NCBI GenBank assembly: GCA_003024175.1
Contig: MDYQ01000085.1
Coordinates: 37,187 to 101,186 of the forward strand
Source: Planoprotostelium fungivorum
Taxonomy: Eukaryota; Evosea; Variosea; Cavosteliida; Cavosteliaceae
DNA: 64,000 nucleotides
Direction of reading: 5' to 3'
Both the position numbers and the translations under genes were made by a program. The notes under the pieces were generated by a model. That model did not search any database, was not told the origin of the DNA, and saw only the letters and a program-made list of their open reading frames with translations. Below, piece by piece: positions 47,902-58,835 of this stretch. The stretch's first letter is position 1, and each line of letters opens with the position of its first letter.

Positions 47902-48445
47902 ATGGATCAACAGAATGTCTCTCTCTTCTTAGAAGCTGCCAGAACCAACAATCCGAAGCGTGTAGAGAGCTTCTTACGCAGCGGCATCCCCATCGATGTT
48001 CGGGATGAAGTCAACGGATCGACGGCACTGCATTATGCATGTCTGAAGGGCCACCGACAGACCATCGAGATACTGGTCCAGAACGGAGCCAACGTGAACG
48101 TCCGAAACAACAGAGGTGATGAATCAAGATCGCACCCACTTGTTGACGATCTGCAGGAGTCACTCCCCTCTTCTATCTTGTAGAATGCAGATACGATGTG
48201 ATGGCGGTCTATCTCATCCATCAGGGTGCATCTCTTCCCGTGTGCGACAGAGGCATAGAGATGTCCGTTCTAGACATTGCACCCAACTTCCTGCGCCAAG
48301 AATTGAAAGGTGTGACCTCATCCTTCTCCGAGTGACCTCTGATGCCTCCTCAGATGCAGCTGCGTCATATTCGACAAAGAGGTTACGTGAAAAGATGAGA
48401 CGATCTAGAACTGAGATGGGAATTGCCTTGAGAACACAAATTTGA
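47902..48445 (+). CDS. Small ankyrin-repeat protein
   Basis: Three exons join in frame. MDQQNVSLFLEAARTNNPKR begins a first ankyrin unit. The second is canonical: NGSTALHYACLKGHRQTIEI followed by LVQNGANVNVRN. A third (YDVMAVYLIHQGASLPVCDR) and a partial fourth (MSVLDIAPNFLRQELK) follow. The basic tail, SYSTKRLREKMRRSRTEMGI then ALRTQI and TGA, may be a coiled or nuclear-targeting segment. About 145 residues. Partner unknown. Confidence 0.75.
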
Positions 48446-48836
48446 AGCGGAGGGCAAGGGACATCACCCAAACTTCCTGTATATCATCTCTCATGCGAGT
48501 CCACAGTTTCCTCTCATCATGAAAATAAAGAGGAATCTCTATTTGTCTACTTTTGATACCGCCGAGCTTGTTCCTTTCTTTGCCAATTTGATTCTCTCGA
48601 AATAAACGGCAAGCTGATCTTGATATTCTCCGTTCAGCAGTTTCGACACGATGGGGTTACTCTCTATATTCCAATTCATCTCCTGTCATCACATCACCAT
48701 CCATTCGCAGTCGATGTATGTCATCGACATGATGTTCTTCACCTGCATCTCATCGGTTGCCGTAGTTATGTTCCATTGTTTCGTGTTACCATAAGCCATC
48801 ATCTGTGCGACTACATTCGGAATAGACCTGTCTCTG
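48446..48836. other. Convergent 3' spacer
   Basis: It holds AATAAA signals on the plus strand at about 48523 and 48600 for the ankyrin gene, and presumably the 3' end of the next minus-strand gene. No open frame of note. Confidence 0.4.
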
Positions 48837-51549
48837 TCAGACGTTGACACACACGCAGACACACTTTTTCTTCTTCTCCTGTTCTCTCTTGTTCCTGTCT
48901 TTACTCGCACGATTCACCAGCCAATTCTGAAGGAAGACGTGGTTCCTACACAGAGGACTGCCGTCCAAACAAGGACACATACAACCTGGCCAGCTGCACT
49001 GTCTTTCACGCTGAGTGAAGGAAATGTGTTACAAAGATGCACGTGGAAAGATACAAGTCCATCCTGCTCTCTTGATTTGTCTTTGTCGTGGTGAATTGAA
49101 CGATGCAAGACGGTTTCGAATTACGAAGGGTCGAGGTTGTGGGAGCGTAACCGAAGCAGTACCAATAAGGAGAATTGGTGACTGACAATCGTGAGACGGT
49201 GATGATGAAGATGAAGATGATGATCTCACGTTTTGGAACTCTAAAATCTGGAAAGATCGCGTGTGCACTGGCAGTGTATTGAATGTTCCGTAGAACGTAC
49301 CCCGCGAATAATTCTGAAGTTTCGTCCTCTAAAGAACGTCAAGATGATGATGGTGATGGGCGGTGTGACGGATGTACATACCGGTCAGAGCGTCTAGATA
49401 TTCATCTTTCAACACTTGAGCATCTCTCAACTTGCGATCTTTGCAGATGATGTAGAGTCGTTCACAACCTGTTGTTCTGGGTGAAGTGATTCCGAAGGCA
49501 GGTGCATCGGGGTATTTCTCCTCCAACATCTAAAGTTGATGATGTCAGAGTCGTCGAATGAGATGGATCATCGTGCCGATCGTGCAGGTGATGATGAAAT
49601 GTCGATCACCTTTCTATCCTTTTCAACGATCTGAGTCGTTGTTCCAAATCGACTGCACAGGAGATGTTGTAACGTTGCCTCCGCAAAATGCAATACGTAT
49701 CCTCCTCTCTTCAAAATAACGCTCTCGATTCATCTTCACCTTTCAGTGACAGCTGTAAGATGGTTCCCCTCGTCCTCTCTTTCACGTGAGAAGGTTTTGT
49801 CGTGATGGTCCATCCATCGAATGCCTCCGAGGTGAATGTGATCTGATTCTCTGCAAACGTCTCTGCGTTCTTCTCGTACGGCATAAGATGCGGCTCGATC
49901 AAGTGTTGATTCTATATCGAATGTGAATCTTCTCTCTTTGAACATTCGATACAGGTTGATGATCTCATGATGATGGATGGAATGATATCGACAGTAAGAT
50001 ATTCACCTTCTTTCTATACAAAATCCACTCTTCGACGCAGAAATAAATCTCTTCGGATATTGTCGTGACGAAGGAAGGTCTCATCCACTGGATGACTGAA
50101 CGATGAGGTCAGCGCGAGAATGGCTGATGTCGTTACCTCTCGTATGGATGGATATCTCTGCATCGAACAGTGGTAACCGTGGTAGATTCGCGGGGAATTT
50201 CCTCGTCTTTTCTAAATTCTTCGTATCCACCGTCCCCTTCTGATCTTTACCCTTGGTGATCTCGGCCAAGAGAGAATTGAACAATTCCACCGTCTGATTG
50301 CTCTTATCTGCGGATTCTCAGTGAAAATTCGAATTACGTACGTACAGAACTTGCCGATCCTGGGCAATGCATGCTTCGATGTTGTGGGTGAGGATGTGAT
50401 CGACGATAGAGAAATACTGTCTAAATCCTTCCTGTCTTCCGTCGAATAATACAACGAAACGATTCTCTTGATGGAGACTTTGCAGTCTTCTCCCAACTGA
50501 CTTGCTGACATCGTTTCATTCTTGATGATCGTTCCGTGATCGTGATGAGATGATCGACGTGGATGATGGAGCGAAGATGAGATGTGATCGGCTCACCCAT
50601 CTTGTGTTGTATGATAGATCCATACTTGTCCGTGAGTTTGATGTAATCTTCGGACAGGTTGTGAATGTTTTTACATCGAATCTGGTGACCCGTATCCGAC
50701 TGAAACTTCCTCAAGAAAGCTTCAAATTCTAAACTATCCATACACTCGTTCTCCTCCACATCGTAATTGTGTCTCAACTGTCACACCTCTTAATGATGAT
50801 CACGGTCCGCGCCGTGTTGGTCGCCTTTGTGAGCAAGATGACTCACCACTTGAAGTTGAGCATCGATAAACCCTCCAGCTTTGTTGGCCTCCACGATGGC
50901 CTCGAAGATGGATCTTCTAATGAGACCCTCCACATCTCTCTTTTTCGTCCTGAATTTGATGTCCGCACACAAGTCGACGACATTGTTTCTCGTCTTGATG
51001 AGTTTCTCTTGGATGATGCTCTGACGTTTCCTGTCCCTGACGATCTGTTGTCTTCGATCTGTTTCAGTCTTCCCGGCCTCCTGCATTTGGACCAAAGTTC
51101 TGTCTACTAGCTTTTGGACCTCAATAATGTAAGTATTATGATGTTGATGATTAACGAGATGAAGTTCACCTCTTTGTACAATTGAGTGTGGGCAGTACGA
51201 ATTTTACCCAATAGTTTAGCGTCATTGGTGAACGAGAGAGCTTCAGCGTCGCCACCGGGTCTCTTTTTGGATGGAGATGCCTCTAACAGATACCAATTAT
51301 CCGTGTCACTCTTCTCTGCATCCTCTTCATTATCTTCCACAAATGTCGTCGGCAGTGATGCAAAAAGAGTCTACAGAATATCACTCAAGCACGAAATGGT
51401 GATATTCTCAGATTTACCTTGGCTGCTGCAAAAGTGGCAGCTATGAGATCCTCTGTAACTCTGGGGTGAGCCTTCCTGATCGTTTTCGTGCTTCTTAGAA
51501 GCGATGACTCCTCCTCACTGCTTCTGTGTGTTGTGAGTCGAGAGGTCAT
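48837..51549 (-). CDS. Unrecognised multi-exon protein with Cys-rich C-terminus
   Basis: The start MTSRLTTHRSSEEESSLLRS (ATG at 51549) leads through at least ten exons: an acidic region (EDNEEDAEKSDTDNWYLLEA), a long helical basic region (RRQQIVRDRKRQSIIQEKLI), DSLEFEAFLRKFQSDTGHQI, EISEEIYFCVEEWILYRKK-like TTISEEIYFCVEEWILYRKK, and GWTITTKPSHVKERTRGTIL. Past LKDEYLDALT, further exons can be joined (AGYVLRNIQYTASAHAIFPD, then NSPYWYCFGYAPTTST). The end is Cys-rich (RERQCSWPGCMCPCLDGSPL, CRNHVF), with a Lys run and CVCVCVNV. The last three exons are less certain; the gene may end near 49329. No family recognised. It could be a subunit of a nuclear complex, but that is a guess from composition. 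Confidence 0.5.
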
Positions 51550-51684
51550 TCATGCGCCTCTGTAAGATAAAAACGGAACTGTCATCTCTTCGTTGTAAAC
51601 ATGATCACCGCGGGAGGATGAACATTAGTGATTCCTCAACCAAGGCACATCCACCGCATGCAAATCACATAACATCGCAGGAGA
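51550..51684. promoter_or_regulatory. 135-base divergent promoter
   Basis: Two start codons face away from each other across only 135 bases, so both promoters overlap. Co-regulation of the flanking unrecognised genes is a reasonable inference. Confidence 0.45.
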
Positions 51685-53112
51685 CATGCAGGGGATTGAT
51701 CTGTTACATCCCAGTCACGATCAGAGAGTGATTGTCTGTCTGACGAGAATGACACGTCTTCAAGAACAGGTCAATCTTCGTTAATACCTTCTATGGATCT
51801 CATAATCGATGCTTAATGTAGATTCAGGTGGATCAATTGAGAAGAGAGATGCTTATGAATGGTGAAAGAAAGAGGAAATTAGAGCTAGAATTTGAGACGG
51901 TGAAGAAGAGGTTCAAGACCGCACCAGTAAATCCTCCAAATGTTCACAATCAGACATCGAAAGCATACACCCCCAGCATCGATCCACACAATACGAGTAC
52001 AGACAACATTCAACTTCCCAAACACCCGTCAAACGTTCATCGTCTCGAATCACCCGACATCGTTACACCCATTTCGATCCAACATCCCACCGTCTCATCT
52101 GTCTATATTCCCCAAGAGGTGAACAAATTCTACGATTCTCTTCTTCATCTCGGGTAACTAACCGTGATCGTTCAGATGGAGATGCATCACACGTCCATCG
52201 AGATGACGAGCGGTGACCTGTTGGACGATACAGAAGCGCGAACGTGGTTGTGGTTCTACGACAACATCATCAAACCCAGGTGACATCTCATCATCCCATC
52301 ATCCTGCAAGATAGATCATCTGAACGATGAACAGAAGAGTGAGAGAGATATTTCAACACACCGAAAAAGTTTTGAACGTGAAGGTGTGCATCATCATCAT
52401 GTCACCTGAGATGGTTTCACTGATGATGAAAGGAGTTTGGAATAACAGTGAGGAAGCACAGTCAGATACCGAATTGGGCAGATCCATCTTTTCTCAGAAA
52501 GATTTACTTTTGGTACACAAAGACATTGACGACTCCGCTTCCCTTCAAGGTCTGCTCTATCGAGGGTGACGATCACTCTATCATTCTCAAGGTAAAGACA
52601 TCTCATCTACATTTCATCTCATCTACATCATCTCATCGTATAAATTCATTATCGATCGACATTTATTTTGATTTATTCTTTCACTTTTGGGATCTCAAAT
52701 GCGTACAGTTGAAACGACCAGACGTACACTGGCAGTATCACCTGTGGGGCGTACTCTTACCCGTACGCACCGACGTACGTGTCCACCACCGCTGTACGCT
52801 TCCCAAGGGAGGACACGCCGTGTTGGCGGGCCCGATCTCCTGCGCCCAATTCCAGAGCGCGGGAGAATTCGACTGTCACCTCAGCTACGACCTCCCCAAC
52901 GAATCGGTGACACCACGAAATTCCCCGGAAAACTCATCATTGACAGGTCAACGGGCAGATCGTGGGAAGTCAACTCATGTGAGGAGAAATTCCGTGGAGA
53001 ATTCACTGACGTCGACAGTTACGTGTACCTGTGTGAAGATCTCGTGTACCGAAGAGTCGGCAGCGAAGTCGACATTTCTTCGCCCCCGTGGCTGTCCGTC
53101 GTTTACGGTTGA
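51685..53112 (+). CDS. Unrecognised protein with coiled-coil start and beta-rich C-terminus
   Basis: Exons join as follows: MQGIDLLHPSHDQRVIVCLT with RLQEQ, then a basic coiled coil (QLRREMLMNGERKRKLELEF) and a linker rich in Pro/Ser/Thr. After an intron whose donor is GAG|GTGAAC comes MEMHHTSIEMTSGDLLDDTE, then TWLWFYDNIIKPRRVREIFQ, SQIPNWADPSFLRKIYFWYT, DDHSIILK, HWQYHLWGVLLPVRTDVRVH, GGHAVLAGPISCAQFQSAGE and IYVYLCEDLVYRRVGSEVDI, ending SVVYG then TGA. The end is rich in strands and could be a C2-like or SH3-like fold, but no motif is decisive. Poly(A) signal at 53119. Stops of this gene and the convergent macro-domain gene are 30 bases apart. Confidence 0.55.
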
Positions 53113-53118
53113 AAAAAC

Positions 53119-53147
53119 AATAAAACACAATCGGCGGATCTTTTATT
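53119..53147. terminator. Back-to-back poly(A) signals of two convergent genes
   Basis: Plus-strand AATAAA at 53119-53124 follows the TGA at 53110. Minus-strand AATAAA at 53147-53142 overlaps the TAA stop (53145-53143) of the convergent macro-domain gene. Transcripts of the two genes should overlap at their ends. Confidence 0.6.
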
Positions 53148-54628
53148 TCTTTTCGAACAGAGCGACGAAGCGGTCGCGGAAGACATTGACTGTGGGTTGA
53201 TCGAAGTTGGTGAAACGAATCTCTTCTACGCTGCTGTCGCTGTACGATTTACTGAACTTGAGGGCAGAACGAAACTGTACGATGTCATGACAGATTGTCG
53301 TTACGATACGTATGAGTAGGACACATCGTGACGTATTGTCGTTGAGATATCTTACCATGACGTTGGCCACCAATTCTTTTGGCATACCGAAGATACCAGA
53401 AGAAATGGCGGGAATGCTGATGCTCTTCAGACCCATCTCGTGAGCCTTGTAGATGGAATTCCAAACTGCCTTCTCTAGTAGATTCTCTTCGTCTCTGCTT
53501 CCGTCCCTCCAGATGGGCCCCACTGTCTTTCGTTCAGTGTGTCGTTCTCGTTCGTTTCGATTCGTACACGTAAGATAAGGGTGATCCTTTCAGTATGATG
53601 ATACAATGATGTGATATGATATGATCACAACAATATATAATACATCTGTTACATATGGAGGACGTTTTCTGATGGATGATGATGAACGAAGATCTGTGGA
53701 AAGTGTGGAGATGATCATCACCTGCGTGGATGACGTGTCTGCACATCATTCTGCCCGGTCCAGTGACCGCCACCTACATGTCGTCGGTCTACAACGCACG
53801 AAGAATGATTGAACACATACCTCTCCAGTGGGAACACTACCGTTCTTTTTTATCCATTGATCACTCTCCTTCTGTATGGATGGACCACCTTGTTCGAATT
53901 CAGCGAGAGTCTTCTCATGGATGTGACATGAGATGTGACATGAGATGTAGAGATGTCTATCACACCTGCGGAAGTGATGGCACCCGCTACACCGGCACCG
54001 TGAGCCAGGTGACCATTGGCGGCATTCACGATGGCGTCTGTGTCTTCTGCCGTGATGTCACCATGTCTGACCTGATATCATCGATCAGAATGACTGGGGG
54101 AGGTGAGATCGCACTTGAATTCGTTTGTTCTGATCCGTGGTGTGTTCTTTGATGAGGCGGCTGGAAGAACGGTCCTTCTTCTCATCCGTCTGCAGATGGT
54201 GAGGTGGAGGAGGAAAATGAGATGAACCTGATCGGGTGGAGTCTGTGTCTCTTCTTGTGACGTCACCGATTTGATACTGTCTGAATTCGCTCTCTGAAGA
54301 GAACTGCCACTCTGTAATTTTCCTGTCGCTGCATATTACATCAGAGAAAAACAAACACAGAGGCTGATAGAAGAGACATTGTCTACGACTCACGTGTCTT
54401 GCTCTTGTCGAGCTTCTTGGGTAGAACCTCATCATCCGAATCAGAATCGAGGGAGATCTTGTTTGGAGGTCTGTCACGAATGATTCGTAGGTCTGAGGGA
54501 CGTTCCTGTTCAGCTTACCTCTTTGGAGTGATGGATGTCGTAGAGGGTGTGGGATCATCCTCTTTGGGCTTTCTAAAACCAGCCACACCGGTGGTGATGG
54601 CTCTCTTCATCTCATTCTTTTCGCTCAT
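53143..54628 (-). CDS. Macro-domain protein (ADP-ribose binding or hydrolysis)
   Basis: It starts [20 protein letters not shown] at 54628 with a disordered leader. The macro domain then reads, across short exons: [20 protein letters not shown] (the NAAN substrate loop), [80 protein letters not shown], and [20 protein letters not shown] (the second, phosphate-binding loop). It ends [10 protein letters not shown] then TAA at 53143. NAAN and the GIFG loop are intact, so ADP-ribose binding is expected. The arrangement is closest to MacroD-type or macroH2A-like domains. It removes or reads ADP-ribose marks. Confidence 0.85.
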
Positions 54629-55081
54629 CTTTGCGATCGATGTGTCTGACGCAGATGTGTGTCAACGTCCACCATCTACAACCAGAAGCCCAATTAATTC
54701 ATTATGAAACGCATATCACACCAAACTCTACGAGAATGCAGGATCGGATATGCATGAGCCCATGAGGTCACACGATTTGTTCTTCTCACGAAGAAGACGA
54801 CAGAGGTAGAATCAAGCGGTCCCCACCGTCGTCCACAGAAACGCTTAATAAAAAGTAGACCGCCGTGTCTTTCTTATCGTGATGTAGGAGGCAGCCACCG
54901 ACGAACATTCGTTTGAACTTGCAGCGAGATAGAAGGTGGTGTGTGTCACGACATATGACGAACGAGAGTAAAAATGTGGCGTAGATTTGACACAAATCGC
55001 TATCTGGCACAAACTGTCACGACAAGTGTAAAGTATGTAGACGCAGCCCTGCTTGCTTGTAAAAGATAAACCGGAACAACG
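54629..55081. promoter_or_regulatory. Divergent spacer between macro-domain and glycosidase genes
   Basis: No convincing coding sequence; short minus-strand frames lack structure. It must contain both promoters. Confidence 0.35.
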
Positions 55082-57067
55082 ATGCATTACCTCAGGTGCC
55101 TCATCTTCCTTCTATCTACTTGCACCGTCTTAGCCATCTCAAAACCTGTAACACCAGATGGCTTCGTCACTTTCAATACTACCATCACTCTTCAGGTGAG
55201 GCGACCCATCTCTGACAGATGGAAGCTGACTGTCTCAAAGGTTGTGGAAAATCCCATGCTGCGAAGAGGATCGCCGATCTGCGACAAAGCCTTCGACGCA
55301 TTGAGAGAGATGAAAGCAGAAATGGTCCGCCTGGCCTTCTGGTATCCCTACCCTAGACTAGGTAGACGACACACTCCACCGTGTTTTAAACGTCTCGCAG
55401 CTGTCGCCGAATTAGCTCCACCCAATGGAACGCACACATTTTGGGACTTCTCACTGATCGATCCGATCGTGGAGGACTTTATGAATGCTTCGGAAGGTCG
55501 AGATGTCGTCTTTGAATTCTGCACTACACCAGAGGTGAGCTGTTACACCGCGTGGCGGCCGTTCATTCTATGGACAGTGGATGTGGAAGACAGACCAACC
55601 TGTCACCATCCCATCAGATCCAGATGAAGTCATGTGGGGATACTCTCAAGGTACAGTTCTCATTGACCCTACGGCAAAACAACTGGGCCAGTATTACGCC
55701 AGGGTCTTATCTTGGTATACGAAGGTGAAAACGTGCAATCGATCGGGATGATGATGTCATCTCAGGGAGGTTTCACTGATGAGCTGGGAGTCTTCCACAG
55801 CTCGAACTATTTCTACAACATCACTCACTGGTGATACTCGTCACCATCACACCATACTCACACATCTATAGGGAGGTGCTCAACGAAGTCGAAGCTGAGC
55901 ACAGCATGAGTCCGGAGACTTACACCATCATCTACGATGCCATCGTGAAGGCCATACTCGAAGTGCAGCCTTCCATGAAATTCGTGGGCATGGCGCTATC
56001 AGGCCACTACGAGTGGAACTGGTACAAGTACTTCTTAAACCAGAGCAATCATCAACCTGGAGTACCCATCGGTGAGGTCACGTGCAGGACACAGGGAATG
56101 ACGTGAAGGCAGACTACATCTCTTTTCACTTCTATGCAACTCCAGGTGTCCGCAACAATTTGACAATCTACAACCAGTTCTTCTCTGATGCCGATAATTT
56201 TGTGCAAGAGGTGTGGATTTACGCGAAACATCATCGCGATGATCGCCATCATCTCTCGAGGTGTGTACTGATCGACTCTCAGGTCAAGCAGATCATCGTC
56301 ATTCGTGACAAGCTAAATCCTGAAGTCAAACTGTCAGCTGACGAAGTCGGTGTCATTTTACCGGGAGACAATACACCCACGGATGATGAACCGTTGAATC
56401 CTCTCTATTGGAGTGCCAATGGAGCCATGTACGCATATCTCGCTGGAAAGCTCGGGTTACGTAAGAGATGACATCAACCCAAATGGTGACGGTTGTAGTT
56501 CATCTGGATATCTTGGGACAATCCCAATTAGTAGGATATCCGTCTCAATTTCCGTCGGTCACTCTGGTCAATTACACGACCGGGAGTCCCAATGCCAGAC
56601 TGCGAGTGCAGAATCTGATCCATCAAGTGAGACGATCTCATCACGACAAATGACACAGTGACTGATCTACAACAAAGTACATCAGGAAGGGTAACGACAT
56701 CGCAGAGATCAAACTCGAGAGGTAGATGGTACATGTTGGTGATGGTCACTCACATCACACAGCGACGACGTCTTCGGTCTACTCATCGTGGACGGTAAAG
56801 ACATTCGCGTCATGCTGGTGAACAAGAAGAATCAAGTGAGAAATCACTCGATGAGGGAAGACTGAATTGACAAGGATGTCGATGTGAAAGTTCCATTCGT
56901 GAATCGAGGCGTTGTCCTCTCAGTCGATCCATCAACCGGAGAGGGTCTTCCTTCTTCTGCCAGTGAGATGATGTTATTATACCAGGCATGGATCTGATGA
57001 TTCGACAGAATTCGAAGGAGTTGTTCACATACAACCGTGGTCGGTCAACATCGTCATCGTCGAATGA
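55082..57067 (+). CDS. Secreted glycoside hydrolase, clan GH-A (GH39-like)
   Basis: It starts MHYLRCLIFLLSTCTVLAIS, a signal peptide. Exons join as WKLTVSKVVENPMLRRGSPI, KAEMVRLAFWYPYPRLG, HTFWDFSLIDPIVEDFMNAS, DEVMWGYSQGTVLIDP, and YFYNITHWEVLNEVEAEHSM. The NE pair in WEVLNEVE is the acid/base Glu of clan-A glycosidases. Then follow SMKFVGMALSG, DYISFHFYATPG, HLDILGQSQLVGYPSQFPSV, and a beta-rich tail LLIVDGKDIRVMLVNKKNQD and VHIQPWSVNIVIVE with stop at 57067. This tail suggests the extra beta domain of GH39/GH30-like enzymes. N-glycosylation sites are present. It probably digests food polysaccharide or remodels a wall or cyst; exact substrate unknown. AATAAA at 57088. Confidence 0.72.
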
Positions 57068-57135
57068 CGAAAATGATGCCTCCGGAGAATAAAATTCGAT
57101 CAGGTCTTTTCATTCAAGATCATGATGTGTTATCC

Positions 57136-57475
57136 TCAAACTTCAAGCATATCAATCTTCCTCTTCTGTCCAACACACATGTCCTTGATGAAGTCCATGC
57201 AGATGTGGATCGTCTGGTTCACGTCGGCCGCCGTCACTTGTCTCTTCTGAGACTTGGCCAGACCCTGAGCTAGAGCCAGGCAGTTCTTGATCTGTCTGCC
57301 GTTCATCACGTGATCTGCAAACAAATTTTCGTCCAAGTGATGAATGCCCGCTGCCGCCAAAGCAGCATCTTCCACACTGAAGCTCTGATCTACACGATCC
57401 TATTCAGCCGAATGCTTCGATGTGCCTTCTCTATCACCTGACGATTGAGTGGCTCGTAACGAAGGGCGACTGTGA
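57136..57475 (-). CDS. C-terminal lid of an AAA+ ATPase-like protein (rest not found)
   Basis: Two exons join (intron 57419-57388 approximately): FDVAFYSRITVALRYEPLNR, then DRVDQSFSVEDAALAAAGIH, then NGRQIKNCLALAQGLAKSQK and RQVTAADVNQTIHICMDF, ending KRKIDMLEV then TAA-type stop at 57136. FD.AF.SRI..AL.Y.PL and LNGRQIKN...AQ.LA are the sensor-2/lid signatures of classic AAA ATPases. No Walker A (GxxGxGK) or Walker B was found upstream within the next kilobase. Either the gene is a fragment or the upstream exons belong to it by splices I could not resolve. An acidic Glu-rich stretch lies immediately upstream. Confidence 0.45.
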
Positions 57476-57689
57476 TGCGAGAATAGAAGGCGACGTCGAA
57501 TCTCCTTCCTCTTCTTCCTCTTTCTCCTCTTCATCTTCGCCATCATCACCACTTAACTTCTCCATCTTTGTCCCAGTACTCATCTTCGAGTCCTTTCGAC
57601 TCGCTGTAACAGCAAGATTTCTGCACAAGTCATCATCACCGTCGAACGATCGGCATCGGGTCTTCAGACTCACCACGAGCACTCGTCTG

Positions 57690-58540
57690 AGCTGTCTGTT
57701 CTTGCTCAAGATCTCGATGCTCTTGATATTATTCCTCGAATCGCGATTGACTTTGGCGATGCCGTTGAGAGAGACGTCATCTGAATGTTGACTCGATTTT
57801 CACCTCTGTTAGGACAAGGGTAGACGGCGTCTTGAATTCTACAGGGTGTGTGAATCGATGAAAGATCTGTGTCGTACCTGAAATGAAGCTCTTTCAGATC
57901 TCCGGATGTGGAGAGCTCCAACTGTCCACAGACGTCTCTGGTCAAGTCTGCATCCATTCGCTTCAAAACTGCGCGGTAGAGCGATCTGACGTCATGTTAA
58001 AACATGAAGTGGTGCACGCCTCACGTTCTGAAATAGATCACGGGTAGTTCCTCCACAGCAGTCTTCACGTCGACCCATTCGAGCTCCTCGAATTTCATGT
58101 AATCCAAGAATACTTTGAGGTAGCGGCGCTTTGGTATCTTCTTGAAGAATGCATCGGGGTCGATCGTCTTCAGGTAATCGGTCAGTGATCTATGAGTCCC
58201 TTTGATACGAAGGAGGGCACACAGGCTTGACATCGGCGGCGGCTGTTTGTTTTTCAAAAAAGCCGCGATCTCTCGGCTGTCATCTCACCCACAATGTACC
58301 GATTGAACATGTGAACGACGGCGTTGGCGATTTCATCTACGGCAGCGGACACGTCCTTCTGCTGCTCCTGTGTCGCATCTTCCAAGATGCGGTTGAGAGT
58401 TTCGAGCTCGAGTTTGGAGAAGGATTCTTCGAGTGGACATTGTTGTCTCTGTTTGGAATGAGAATGGTATCGAAAAATTCGAGAGGAGGATGTCAGGACG
58501 GAGGTGCATGATCGAAGGGAGTCGTTCCATCACATCCGAA
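57690..58540 (-). CDS. Unrecognised helical protein exons
   Basis: Readable segments in order are SFSKLELETLNRILEDATQE, KDVSAAVDEIANAVVHMFNR, RSLTDYLKTIDPDAFFKKIP, RYLKVFLDYMKFEELEWVDV, LKRMDADLTRDVCGQLELST, and VSLNGIAKVNRDSRNNIKSI with ILSKNRQLRRVLV. The first three are joined by a phase-0 intron at about 58274-58240. Amphipathic helices of roughly 35-40 residues suggest an alpha-solenoid or GAP/GEF-like fold, but no family is recognised. Start not fixed, and whether it joins the AAA-like tail downstream is unclear. Confidence 0.4.
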
Positions 58541-58659
58541 TCTCAGCGAGGTTTTCAGTGGAGAATTCTTCGTGGAGTATGTCACATATGGTATATTGAT
58601 CAGGTCACATGATCAACAAGTAGTGCACTGAGTAAAAGCGAATGACAAAAGGACAAAAT

Positions 58660-58741
58660 CGACACCTACAGGACTCGAACCTGTGCTCCCGAAGGAAGTA
58701 GATTTCTAGTCTACCGCCATAACCAACTCGGCCAAGGTGTC
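58660..58741 (-). tRNA. tRNA-Ser(AGA): tRNA-Ser, anticodon AGA
   Basis: The minus strand folds as a class II tRNA of 82 bases. The acceptor GACACCT pairs with AGGTGTC, with discriminator G. The D-arm is GCC...GGC; the anticodon stem GTAGA/TCTAC holds loop CTAGAAA with anticodon AGA; a long variable arm (CTTCGGGAG) follows; the T-arm is CAGG-TTCGAGT-CCTG. There is no intron, and CCA is not encoded. A short TTTT run just downstream (minus strand) fits a Pol III terminator. Confidence 0.95.
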
Positions 58742-58835
58742 TTGTTGTAGAGAGTCATCAGCCATGATGGGCATATCATATATGGTGAGACATCACGAGA
58801 ATACCGTGACATCTTGGGAACAGAGACATCTATTG

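Noticed and set aside
58021-58257. Sec7-domain fragment in the unrecognised minus gene
   Set aside because: The segment ending ELPVIYFRT vaguely resembles the Sec7 start, but the LPGE motif and catalytic Glu loop are absent.
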